Shown here piece after piece: positions 1 through 6,292 of a stretch of DNA of 6,944 nt (positions are counted from its first letter, which is position 1; each line of letters starts with the position of its first letter). Source of the DNA: Clostridiales bacterium (lineage in GTDB: Bacteria; Bacillota; Clostridia; Christensenellales; CAG-138). The position numbers and the translations under genes are program-made. A model generated the notes under the pieces. That model saw only the letters and a program-made list of their open reading frames with translations, was not told where the DNA came from and searched no databases. The stretch is from positions 7,098 through 14,041 of the forward strand of contig DNFZ01000114.1 in NCBI GenBank assembly GCA_003486785.1, read 5' to 3'.

Positions 1-1900
1 CGTATTTCTCGATGCCGCCGTGCTTGATATCGATGATCTCCCGCAGGCCAACCGAGTGCTCATCCTCGCCGATGGTGCCACAGACCACGCGCATGGGCTT
101 CGTTTCAATCGCCGCGCGCAGCTCGTCTTCGTCCAGCACGTCTGGCTCTGCGGGAATCACGAGCGAATTCACGTCGATTTCAAAATCAACCCTGCCTTTC
201 AGCTCGATGCGTGTACCCTCCGCGCGGTGCAGCACCTCGCGCGAGATCACCGCAATGTCCCTCAGGTTCATGCGTCTTGCGCACTCGATGGCGGCGGCTT
301 CGGCGATCTTCCGCTCTGCCGGGAAGCAGAACGTCAGCAGCACCGTTCCGTCCGCAAGCCATTCCATCTCCGGTCGAATCTTCTCCGCATTTGGCTGGGC
401 GAAGTCTTTCACTGCATCCATGCGCAGATAGACGTTGTCGTCCTCGTCAAGCTCGTCGATGTAGACGATCTTCTCCGGCGCTTCGAGCGTGCAGCCGCCG
501 ATGAGTGCGGCGGGATTCGTGGGATCGCCGCCATATTGCGTGACATTGTTTCTGCCGTAGTGCGCGGTGACGGGCGCCATATAGTCCGCCTCGCGTTTGA
601 ACACGGTGCCTGCGCCGATGCCGCCCTCGAGCTTGCGCGCGATGCCATCCCCGTTGCGCTCCGGGAAGCATCCGCTGTCGACGAACATGCCGCTCTCGAC
701 CGCCGCGAAGTAGCCGCCCTTTTCGATCATCTCTTCCAGAAACAGCACGGCGCGTTCGGTCAGTTCGCGCGATTTCTCGGTGAGATACCCGTCTTTTTTC
801 AGCTCCACCATCTCCATCAATCCGTCGAGCCCGACCAGCGTCTGCTTGGCGGTGTCGCAGGCTTCGATGTTGAAGATGTGCCAGGGCACGTTGCGCCCTT
901 CGTCCGGCGTGATTGTAGACTGAATATCCGCACTCGTGAGCACACTTACGACCATGTTCAGCACATGGGTCACCGTCGCCTCGCGCGTGCTGGATTCGAT
1001 GTATTTCGTGTTCATCTGCGCGCGCATGCGATAGCCGGTAAAGAGTCGCCTGAGCGCCACGGCATACGGCAGATCCATATAGACGCAGGGACCCGGCGTT
1101 GCCGTCGGCGGCACGGTGGAAAGGCAGATGTTTTCCTTTGGCACGCCGACTTTGTGGCTGTAGAGCGCGTTGATCGCGTGCTGCACCATGAGTTCCGGCA
1201 TGACCTTCCATGCATCCCGCGCAGTCGCGTTTGCGTTGTGCGCGCCGTCGATCTGCGCCATATTGCCCCATGCGATGAGTTGCTTGCTCTCCGCCGCGTC
1301 CACAAACGAGCGCAGCATGTTGATGTTGCGGTAGATGACGTTATACTGCGGGTCCTGGTGGCAGCCGTTAACGCCCTCTTCCGCGAACATGACGGCGATA
1401 TCGGGCCCTGCCACACCGCTGACGTAGCTGTGATAGTTGATGGGTCTGCCGACTTCATCCTCGATTAGATCGAGCGCTTTTCTCTGCGCGCGCACCTGCT
1501 TGCGGGTGATGGGTACTCCTCCGCTGCCCTGCGGCGTGCCTTCGATCAGGCCGTCATAATGGCTCTGCCCAGAGGTGCGGATGACCATGATGTGATCCGC
1601 GCCGTGGTGCGCCGCCATGCGCATGCGGCGAATGTCATCCTCAAATCTACCGCTCGCGATCTCGGTGGTGATGACCGGCATCGGCTGCGGGTCGACATCG
1701 CCAAAATAGTGCGCGGGCGGAAGCGGCACGCTGTCCTTGAGCGGCTTGCTGCAATCATGATAGGTAAACGGCCCCATGGCGAGGTCCGGCGCGGGCTCAC
1801 GCCAGGTCCAGCCCTTTCGGCGCGGGTGATAGTACTCCAAATCCTCTAAAATCTTCGATATGTCGATGTTTTCATCCGGCAACAGACGATAGTCGCTCAT
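1..1900 (-). CDS. oraE: D-ornithine 4,5-aminomutase, large (E) subunit, 3'-truncated by window edge
   Basis: OraE is the catalytic subunit of the adenosylcobalamin- and PLP-dependent aminomutase that moves the terminal amino group of D-ornithine from C5 to C4, giving 2,4-diaminopentanoate. I translated the minus strand from the ATG at 1900-1898 and found 633 uninterrupted codons to the left edge. The protein begins MSDYRLLPDENIDISKILED. A long N-terminal part, the TIM-barrel region in this family, is followed by a C-terminal cobalamin-binding Rossmann part. Near the edge lies DEHSVG, a DxHxxG cobalamin motif with His615 as the predicted cobalt ligand. Eleven residues on, Lys626 in IDIKHGG is the predicted PLP Schiff-base lysine. 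From memory, His618 and Lys629 of Clostridium sticklandii OraE have the same spacing. The family is about 730-740 residues, so roughly 100 are missing. The start is fixed by GGAGG (1911-1907) and by a 4-bp ATGA overlap with oraS, which implies translational coupling and matched subunit synthesis. Confidence 0.95.
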   Translation of the reverse strand, partial: MSDYRLLPDENIDISKILEDLEYYHPRRKGWTWREPAPDLAMGPFTYHDCSKPLKDSVPLPPAHYFGDVDPQPMPVITTEIASGRFEDDIRRMRMAAHHGADHIMVIRTSGQSHYDGLIEGTPQGSGGVPITRKQVRAQRKALDLIEDEVGRPINYHSYVSGVAGPDIAVMFAEEGVNGCHQDPQYNVIYRNINMLRSFVDAAESKQLIAWGNMAQIDGAHNANATARDAWKVMPELMVQHAINALYSHKVGVPKENICLSTVPPTATPGPCVYMDLPYAVALRRLFTGYRMRAQMNTKYIESSTREATVTHVLNMVVSVLTSADIQSTITPDEGRNVPWHIFNIEACDTAKQTLVGLDGLMEMVELKKDGYLTEKSRELTERAVLFLEEMIEKGGYFAAVESGMFVDSGCFPERNGDGIARKLEGGIGAGTVFKREADYMAPVTAHYGRNNVTQYGGDPTNPAALIGGCTLEAPEKIVYIDELDEDDNVYLRMDAVKDFAQPNAEKIRPEMEWLADGTVLLTFCFPAERKIAEAAAIECARRMNLRDIAVISREVLHRAEGTRIELKGRVDFEIDVNSLVIPAEPDVLDEDELRAAIETKPMRVVCGTIGEDEHSVGLREIIDIKHGGIEKY

Positions 1901-2262
1901 GGTTTGCCTCCAAACAAGCGCGCGGCCTCTTCCATGCCCGCGGGAACGAGTAACGCAAGGCCAGCCTCGCGAATCCCCTGCCGTGTGTGCTTGCTGTAGC
2001 GATAGACAACATTGCCCGCGCCGTGACCCAGCAGGCTCTTTTCCATGCAAGCATCTACAATCGCCTTTGCTTCCAGAGAAGAGAAGCCCATGCGCAAGAG
2101 CACGCTGCGCTCGATGGCGGGCGAGGTGTTCTCTTTCGCGAGCTCCAGCAACGGATCGACGAGCTGACCTGTCAGCGACCAGAAGCGCGCCTTTAGCTCT
2201 TCGTAGCTGAGGTTTTTCAGGTGTTCGCGCCGATTTTGAAAATCATCTTCACGCTTGATCAT
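1897..2262 (-). CDS. oraS: D-ornithine 4,5-aminomutase, small (S) subunit
   Basis: OraS is the small accessory subunit that assembles with OraE into the D-ornithine 4,5-aminomutase complex. It carries no catalytic cofactor site of its own. The protein has 121 residues, the usual size for the family. It starts MIKREDDFQNRREHLKNLSY and has the family-like stretch LVDPLLELAKENTSPAIERS (about residues 35-54), followed by VLLRMGFSSLEA. The C-terminal half contains LLGHGAGNVVYRYS. The start at 2262 has an excellent GGGAGG ribosome binding site (2273-2268). The TGA stop overlaps the oraE ATG (ATGA), as expected for a stoichiometric pair. The 93 bp between ortB and this start holds a tandem copy of this gene's own ribosome binding site and first codons (see repeat entries). 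No codon or length anomaly is seen in the gene itself. Confidence 0.93.
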   Translation of the reverse strand: MIKREDDFQNRREHLKNLSYEELKARFWSLTGQLVDPLLELAKENTSPAIERSVLLRMGFSSLEAKAIVDACMEKSLLGHGAGNVVYRYSKHTRQGIREAGLALLVPAGMEEAARLFGGKP

Positions 2263-2351
2263 ATGTTCCTCCCGATGTTGTTCAGGATTTCTCTATTGAT
2301 GGAAAATCGTCTTCACGTTTGATCATATATTCCTCCCGATATTGTTCAGGA
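2238..2351 (-). repeat. Tandem direct repeat duplicating the oraS ribosome binding site and start region
   Basis: Two 50-bp copies (2238-2287 and 2302-2351), start to start 64 bp, match at 46 of 50 positions by my alignment. The four differences (2245/2309, 2254/2318, 2265/2329, 2277/2341) are all transitions. The downstream copy is the true oraS start: GGGAGG, ATG and the codons for MIKREDDF. The upstream copy repeats these: GGGAGG at 2337-2332, ATG at 2326-2324 and the same eight amino acids. The two codon differences are synonymous (AAG/AAA and GAT/GAC). The 14-bp spacer (2288-2301) is unrelated to either copy. The upstream copy starts 4 bp after the ortB stop. It looks like a local tandem duplication that now fills the gap between ortB and oraS. 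Confidence 0.9.
2282..2326 (-). CDS. Possible 14-codon mini-ORF, truncated duplicate of the oraS start
   Basis: The upstream repeat copy creates an ORF with a strong ribosome binding site (GGGAGG, 2337-2332). It encodes MIKREDDFPSIEKS and ends at TGA (2284-2282), 19 bp before the oraS ATG. Its first eight residues equal those of OraS; the last six come from the spacer and the next repeat copy. The 64-bp period is not a multiple of three, so it cannot fuse in frame to OraS. It may be a translated leader that couples ortB translation to oraS, or a non-functional relic of a duplication. No function is assigned. The initiation signals are as good as those of the real genes, but nothing shows that the peptide itself matters. 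Confidence 0.35.
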   Translation of the reverse strand: MIKREDDFPSIEKS

Positions 2352-2355
2352 AATT

Positions 2356-3756
2356 CTATTCTTGTTTGAGTGCTTCGCGCACAAATTCTTCGGTTGATTT
2401 CGTCTCATCCGCAAGAAACGCAATGTCATTCTCCGTCGGCGCGTGGTCGATCATCGTCGCCGCGTGGGTGATCAGCGAGCGGCGCATATGATCAAGATCG
2501 ACGTCCACCGCGCGTAAGAGCGAAGGATGCGCCGGGAGAATGATGCTCTCACCCGCGATTTCATCTCGCGGATTGCCGAGATAAACTTTGATTCCGTTTT
2601 GCCGCGCGAAACTCAGCTGCGCGCTGCCGTGCTTGCCCGCGCCTGTATATTCCGTCTCCTGTACGACGACGATCGCGTCCTCCGGCAACTCCTGCGCAAG
2701 AGAGATCGCGGCGGCGAGGCTTGTGTTGCCCGCAGGTCCGCGCTCGATTCCTTCCAGCCGCGCAAACAGCTCGGTCGTGTAAAACACCTCGCCCTGATTG
2801 ACCGTCACGTAACGATCCATGTACCGCAGCGGTCTAGCCGCGCTCCTCGGCACATCGCTGCGATCCGGCCATGTTGAAAACGGCATGCCAAACCCGGTGT
2901 GCCCGGTCGTGAACGATTTTTTGTTGAACTGCGTGTCACTCGCCATGTGCAGGCCTTTTAAGTTGACGCTCGCGGCGACGATCTGCGGATGGCAGTTCGC
3001 TTTGTGCAATCCGCGCGCGGTGCCCGTGAGGTTTCCGCCGCCTGCGTTGGTGCAGACGACCACGTCCGGGTCTTTTCCGAGTTGCGTACGGCATTGCTGA
3101 GCCACCTCATAGCCAAGCGTCTCGATGCCAGCGATGCCGAACGCGGTGTAGAGCGAGGCATTGAAGTAACCCGTGTCTTCGAGCATGCGAAGCACGGTGT
3201 AAAACAGCTCAGGGCCGACCGTAAGCTGCACCACCTCCGCGCCAAGGGCTTCGCACTTGCGCGCTTTTTCGATGATCTCCGGCTGACCCACACCGCGCGA
3301 ATCGTAGCACTCCTGCACGACGATGCATTTCAAGCCGCTCTTTGCGCTGCAACTCGCTACCGCCGCGCCGTAGTTTCCGCTGGTTGCAGAAAGCGCGCCG
3401 GGATAACCCATGCGCTTGGCGTGGTGGATGCTCGTTGCGGCTCTGCGCACCTTAAAGCTTCCGCTGGGGTTTGCCGCCTCGTCCTTGACGAATATGCGCG
3501 CGCCGTAGCCGTCTTTGCTGAGCTTGCGCACGAGTGTTGTGATGTTTTTGAGTTCGATCAACGGCGTATTGCCGATTGCAAACCCGCGCTGAATCTCTGC
3601 GACATCCTCCAACATATAGCCCGTGGACGCCATCATCCGCTCATAGTCAAATGCGATAGAACCGCTCTCAAACTGCTTGTAGTCTACGCCGACCGCGTTG
3701 CGGATGATCTCCGCTTTGCGCGCCATTACGGCGGAGAAGCTGTTGTCCTTCGTCAT
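2356..3756 (-). CDS. ortB: 2-amino-4-ketopentanoate thiolase, beta subunit (PLP-dependent)
   Basis: OrtB is the PLP-binding subunit of the thiolase that cleaves 2-amino-4-ketopentanoate with CoA to alanine and acetyl-CoA, the last step of the ornithine oxidative branch. The 466-residue protein is a fold-type II PLP enzyme related to threonine synthase. NPSGSFKVRRA carries the predicted Schiff-base lysine, Lys102. SATSGNYG (123-130) is the substrate/cofactor asparagine loop. TNAGGGNLTG (236-245) is the glycine-rich phosphate-binding loop. ETEYTGAGKHG (367-377) lies near the C-terminal active-site side. GNTPLIEL (62-69) is the usual N-terminal signature of these enzymes. The start at 3756 overlaps the ortA stop in ATGA and is preceded by GGAGGT (3770-3765), so the two subunits are probably translationally coupled. 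The position between ortA and oraS matches the known ornithine cluster and separates it from ordinary threonine synthase. Confidence 0.94.
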   Translation of the reverse strand: MTKDNSFSAVMARKAEIIRNAVGVDYKQFESGSIAFDYERMMASTGYMLEDVAEIQRGFAIGNTPLIELKNITTLVRKLSKDGYGARIFVKDEAANPSGSFKVRRAATSIHHAKRMGYPGALSATSGNYGAAVASCSAKSGLKCIVVQECYDSRGVGQPEIIEKARKCEALGAEVVQLTVGPELFYTVLRMLEDTGYFNASLYTAFGIAGIETLGYEVAQQCRTQLGKDPDVVVCTNAGGGNLTGTARGLHKANCHPQIVAASVNLKGLHMASDTQFNKKSFTTGHTGFGMPFSTWPDRSDVPRSAARPLRYMDRYVTVNQGEVFYTTELFARLEGIERGPAGNTSLAAAISLAQELPEDAIVVVQETEYTGAGKHGSAQLSFARQNGIKVYLGNPRDEIAGESIILPAHPSLLRAVDVDLDHMRRSLITHAATMIDHAPTENDIAFLADETKSTEEFVREALKQE

Positions 3757-4055
3757 TTTGAACTACCTCCGAAGAGGAACGCGAATGCTTTGTCCCCTGC
3801 CTGCTGCAGCTCCGGCACAAAATCGCCAAAGCTGTGCGAATAGTGCGGCGTCTCGTCCACAAGCGTGCCGGAGACGACGCGACCGTTGCGTGTGGTCACC
3901 GTTGCCTCGCATCCCAGCATCGCATCGGCATGCAGATATCCTTTTGTCCACTGCTCCAGTGGTACGGATTTCGTGTCCTCCGGCACCGCGGCGGAGCGCT
4001 GTTCGGGTGTTAGAATAATGCCGTGGATGCGCACCCAGTCGCCTTGTTTCGCCAT
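3753..4055 (-). CDS. ortA: 2-amino-4-ketopentanoate thiolase, alpha subunit
   Basis: OrtA is the small subunit that works with OrtB in CoA-dependent cleavage of 2-amino-4-ketopentanoate. The chosen start at 4055 gives 100 residues, beginning MAKQGDWVRIHGIILTPEQR, close to the usual length of about 100. A longer in-frame ORF reaches 4130, but it would overlap ord by 53 bp and has an unconvincing N-terminus. The start at 4055 has a good ribosome binding site, GAGGTGA (4067-4061), and lies 22 bp after the ord stop. The C-terminal half includes VVSGTLVDETPHYSHSFGDF (about residues 60-79), typical of the OrtA family as I know it. No PLP or metal motif is seen, consistent with a non-cofactor subunit. 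The stop overlaps the ortB start in ATGA. Confidence 0.92.
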   Translation of the reverse strand: MAKQGDWVRIHGIILTPEQRSAAVPEDTKSVPLEQWTKGYLHADAMLGCEATVTTRNGRVVSGTLVDETPHYSHSFGDFVPELQQAGDKAFAFLFGGSSK

Positions 4056-4077
4056 ATCGTTCACCTCGTTCGGACGC

Positions 4078-5136
4078 TTATATAAGCAACCCGTCTTCGA
4101 TTTGATCCCTGAAGTCTCCCATGATCGCATGCGGAACAGGCAGATCGATCATAGTCTTGAGTCCCGGCCGCGCGTTGATTACATGCGGAATCATATTCAC
4201 GCACATCGCGATGGTGCCGATGCCGCCGTCAACCTCGGGTTGAATCTGCATATCCACCCGCGGCGTACCTTCGAGCGTGATGTAGTCCCCCGTGTGCGTG
4301 CCGCCGAGCTCCGGCTCGATCTGCTGCGGATGGATCATGTCGATTTTCACCTTGCCGTCAACATATCCTTGCCCCGTCATATTCACGCCCGCGACGTTGC
4401 CTTTTGCAGCAAATCCATAGAGAGATTTCCTGTCGACTTCGGTCAAGATCGGCGCCATCTGCTGGGAGAATTCGTCGATTTTCCAACCCAGCGCCTGCGC
4501 AATCATGCCGACGCTCTCTGCAAAGCCGACGTGCCCAGCGAGCTCGCCCTTGTCCACACCGTCCTGAAATTCCTCCGGCGTCAGGCCAACACCCTGCTCC
4601 TGCATGACCAGCGGGCCAAAGGGCGAGAGCGAGTTGACTCTGCGGCAGGTGACCTTGTCCACGTGCGTCATACAGCCGGTGAGGCAGATGGCAAGCAGAT
4701 CCATCATCAGTCCGGGGTTGATACCGGTGCCGAGCGCGGTCACGCCGTGCTCTTTTGCCACGCGGTCGAGCTCCAACGCGAGCTCCGGTTGCTTCGCGGC
4801 GGGATAGCTCATCTCCTCGGCGGTGCTGATGGCGTTGACGCCGCGCGAGAGCACCTTCACGAGCTTTGGATAGACTTCCTTCGTGAACGAGTCCGTCGCG
4901 ACGATGCACACATCCGCACTCTTTTCCGGCAGCGCCTTGTCGATGGCGTCCGTAATGATGACATCCGCACGATCTCCGCGCGGGACTTCGAGTAGGTCAA
5001 AAATACTCTTGCCAACGCGATTTGGGTGCAAATCACAAACGCCCGTGATCTCCACGCCCGTCTTTTCCAGCAGCACCTTCGTGATGCCGCCGCCCATCGC
5101 GCCAAATCCCCAAACTGCTACCCGGATATTCCGCAT
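4078..5136 (-). CDS. ord: 2,4-diaminopentanoate dehydrogenase
   Basis: Ord catalyses NAD(P)-dependent oxidative deamination of 2,4-diaminopentanoate to 2-amino-4-ketopentanoate, linking the aminomutase to the thiolase. The 352-residue protein opens with a Rossmann dinucleotide-binding fold, RVAVWGFGAMGGGITK (GxGxxG at residues 10-15). An acidic position follows at the end of the second strand (VCDLHPNR, 33-40). The domain resembles the N-terminus of dihydrodipicolinate reductase. The rest contains STAEEMSYP (104-112), GTGINPGLMMDLL (136-148) and a C-terminal domain typical of diaminopentanoate dehydrogenases. The start at 5136 has AGGAGG (5148-5143). It is the first gene of the ornithine cluster here, 22 bp upstream of ortA. 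I found no convincing promoter in the 90-bp gap to the upstream PHP gene, so it may be read together with that gene. The cofactor preference (NAD versus NADP) cannot be settled from the sequence. Confidence 0.93.
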   Translation of the reverse strand: MRNIRVAVWGFGAMGGGITKVLLEKTGVEITGVCDLHPNRVGKSIFDLLEVPRGDRADVIITDAIDKALPEKSADVCIVATDSFTKEVYPKLVKVLSRGVNAISTAEEMSYPAAKQPELALELDRVAKEHGVTALGTGINPGLMMDLLAICLTGCMTHVDKVTCRRVNSLSPFGPLVMQEQGVGLTPEEFQDGVDKGELAGHVGFAESVGMIAQALGWKIDEFSQQMAPILTEVDRKSLYGFAAKGNVAGVNMTGQGYVDGKVKIDMIHPQQIEPELGGTHTGDYITLEGTPRVDMQIQPEVDGGIGTIAMCVNMIPHVINARPGLKTMIDLPVPHAIMGDFRDQIEDGLLI

Positions 5137-5226
5137 ACCGTTCCTCCTGCCATGTCGGCAAAGAATTATGAGGTGATGTTTCCTTTTATTCGATTGCTAA
5201 TTTTTGTTTGTTATATTCTGAATCGA
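5137..5226 (-). other. A-rich 90-bp leader upstream of ord
   Basis: Read on the minus strand, this gap is A-rich and ends in the ord ribosome binding site. TATAAC (5215-5210) could be a -10 box, but no acceptable -35 lies 16-18 bp upstream. No sigma-54-type GG/GC pair is evident and there is no terminator hairpin. The 10-bp palindrome CGATTAATCG (5224-5233) spans the PHP stop codon and might be an operator or chance. Read-through from the PHP gene into ord therefore remains likely. Confidence 0.4.
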
Positions 5227-5985
5227 TTAATCGCGATACAGTTCGCGTTTCGGCACAAAGAAATCCTCCTGCTGCAAGCCCAGCTCTTCGATCATCTGCT
5301 CAACGTATGCAAGGTTTCCGATCTGGAGCCGGTCGTGGCAGTCGCTGCCCATTGAAAACTTCAGCCCCGCCTCATGCGCACGGCGCAGCATGTCCACCCC
5401 AGGCGCACGCCAGAGGCCGGAGATCTCCAGCGCAATCTCGTGCTTTTTGCAAAGCGCAATCACCGCGTCTTCCCACTGCGTGAGAAACTTTGTGCCGTAG
5501 AGCTCGTCATAGGGCGGCAGCACGGTCGCATGGCCTAAGATATCCACACGCTGCGTGGAAAACGTCTTTTCCATCGTCTGAATGATGTAGGCGAGATAGT
5601 ACCGGTTCATGTCGGAAGAAAAGTTTTTGACGAACTTCTCGGTATAGCCGGAGCGAGAGGAAAAATACTGGTTGAGCGGAACAAATCCGCCGCGCCCGTC
5701 CGGCATGCTGTGTACGCTGGCGATGACATAGTCGAGCTGATCGTCCAGCGAGTCCGGCAGGTTGAAGCGGTGTTCCATATTCATCTCCGCTCCGCGATAG
5801 ACGGGATAGCGTTGCAAAACCTCAAGATAGTTTTTTATGTCGTTGAGCGTATAGATGCCGCAGCAGAAAAAATGGTCTGATACACCGAGGACATGCCCCT
5901 GCGCATGTTCAACCTCTACAAGATCCTCGATTGGAAACCGCGCGTCGGACATATTGGTGTGCGTATGCAGGTCGTATAGTTGCAT
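5227..5985 (-). CDS. PHP-domain phosphoesterase, histidinol-phosphatase-like
   Basis: This 252-residue protein belongs to the PHP (polymerase and histidinol phosphatase) metal-dependent phosphoesterase superfamily. All the metal-site motifs are visible in order: DLHTHT (His7, His9), GVSDHFF (Asp37, His38), GAEMN (Glu67), ASVHSMP (His92), ILGHATVLP (His152) and GSDCHD (Asp215, His217). It should therefore be an active tri- or binuclear metal hydrolase. The substrate is unknown: it could be a histidinol-phosphate-like ester, a nucleotide, or another phosphomonoester. The start at 5985 is chosen because MQLYDLHTHT puts the HxH motif at the N-terminus as usual, and AGGAGA lies at 5996-5991. The frame stays open upstream to 6303, but the extra 106 residues look like translated non-coding DNA. 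The gene ends 90 bp before ord on the same strand with no terminator seen between. A role in ornithine catabolism is only a guess. Confidence 0.85.
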   Translation of the reverse strand: MQLYDLHTHTNMSDARFPIEDLVEVEHAQGHVLGVSDHFFCCGIYTLNDIKNYLEVLQRYPVYRGAEMNMEHRFNLPDSLDDQLDYVIASVHSMPDGRGGFVPLNQYFSSRSGYTEKFVKNFSSDMNRYYLAYIIQTMEKTFSTQRVDILGHATVLPPYDELYGTKFLTQWEDAVIALCKKHEIALEISGLWRAPGVDMLRRAHEAGLKFSMGSDCHDRLQIGNLAYVEQMIEELGLQQEDFFVPKRELYRD

Positions 5986-6060
5986 GTTTCTCTCCTGTTG
6001 CTGTTTCTGCCGCGCCGCTTCCCATCTGCCAATTGCAAAATGCTGATGCTGCTCCCAATG

Positions 6061-6079
6061 GTCGAACGCCTTGTTCGAC
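6061..6079. repeat. Perfect inverted repeat, 7-bp arms, in the PHP leader
   Basis: GTCGAAC (6061-6067) and GTTCGAC (6073-6079) are exact reverse complements around a 5-bp centre (GCCTT). There is no T-run on either side in either direction, so it is not an intrinsic terminator. It would lie in the 5' leader of the PHP transcript if the candidate promoter is right, and could be an operator or an RNA hairpin. It resembles the Gram-positive LexA box (CGAAC-N4-GTTCG) but has a 5-bp centre. Confidence 0.6.
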
Positions 6080-6106
6080 TTGCATAAAATCGCTTGACGC
6101 TTATAC

Positions 6107-6136
6107 AATATACCATGAACCTGCGCGCGAAAACAA
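6107..6136 (-). promoter_or_regulatory. Candidate promoter for the PHP gene (weak)
   Basis: On the minus strand, TATATT (6112-6107) could serve as a -10 box, with TTGTTT (6136-6131) 18 bp upstream as a poor -35. This would give a leader of about 110-120 nt before the PHP start. It is the best AT-rich candidate in the divergent region, but the -35 match is only 3 of 6. Confidence 0.3.
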
Positions 6137-6160
6137 GGGAAGGCATAAAAGCCGCCTTGT
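6133..6160. repeat. Interrupted inverted repeat in the divergent promoter region
   Basis: ACAAGG (6133-6138) and CCTTGT (6155-6160) pair, with a second short pairing inside (GGC 6142-6144 with GCC 6151-6153) around ATAAAA. The left arm overlaps the candidate -35 of the PHP promoter. The dyad sits about 35 bp upstream of the -35 box of the rightward promoter. It could be an operator acting on one or both genes; no known family site is recognised. Confidence 0.4.
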
Positions 6161-6194
6161 AAAATTAGCGGAACTCGATGCGCACGATTGCTGC

Positions 6195-6223
6195 TTGACA
6201 GCGACGTGTTCCAACCATATAAT
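6195..6223 (+). promoter_or_regulatory. Consensus sigma-70/sigma-A promoter for the flavodoxin-like gene
   Basis: TTGACA (6195-6200) and TATAAT (6218-6223) are both perfect consensus hexamers with the optimal 17-bp spacer. Transcription would start near 6230, leaving a leader of about 80 nt before the ATG at 6311. The lack of any mismatch predicts strong basal expression unless a repressor or leader structure holds it back. Confidence 0.85.
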
Positions 6224-6276
6224 GCAACCAAAAGCATGTTAAGTGTTTTATTTCTTGATATCGATCCGCTCAAATA

Positions 6277-6292
6277 TGCCGAATTCTCGGCA
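6277..6292 (+). promoter_or_regulatory. Leader hairpin abutting the ribosome binding site of the flavodoxin-like gene
   Basis: TGCCGA (6277-6282) and TCGGCA (6287-6292) form a perfect 6-bp stem with an ATTC loop. The stem ends directly at the AAAAGGAG ribosome binding site. In the mRNA it would be a small stable hairpin just 5' of the site. It could stabilise the message, serve as a protein-binding site, or keep the ribosome binding site open or closed. Confidence 0.5.

Noticed and set aside
20..1468. 482-codon open frame on the plus strand opposite oraE
   Set aside because: It is fully antisense to an intact, family-matching OraE. Its protein is rich in R, H, D, A and V with no recognisable motif, as expected from the complement of GC-biased codons.
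2238..2351. Short direct repeats as a CRISPR array
   Set aside because: There are only two units, each containing a ribosome binding site and start codon, with a 14-bp spacer. This is a gene-start duplication, not CRISPR.
2989..3843. 284-codon plus-strand frame opposite ortB
   Set aside because: Antisense shadow of the well-supported ortB; no plausible ribosome binding site or protein motif.
4056..4130. 25-residue upstream extension of OrtA
   Set aside because: It would overlap ord; the ATG at 4055 has a better ribosome binding site and gives the usual family length.
3865..4995. 376-codon plus-strand frame opposite ord and ortA
   Set aside because: Antisense shadow; the minus strand encodes clear Ord and OrtA with proper starts.
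6061..6079. Inverted repeat as an intrinsic terminator
   Set aside because: No T-run follows the stem on either strand.
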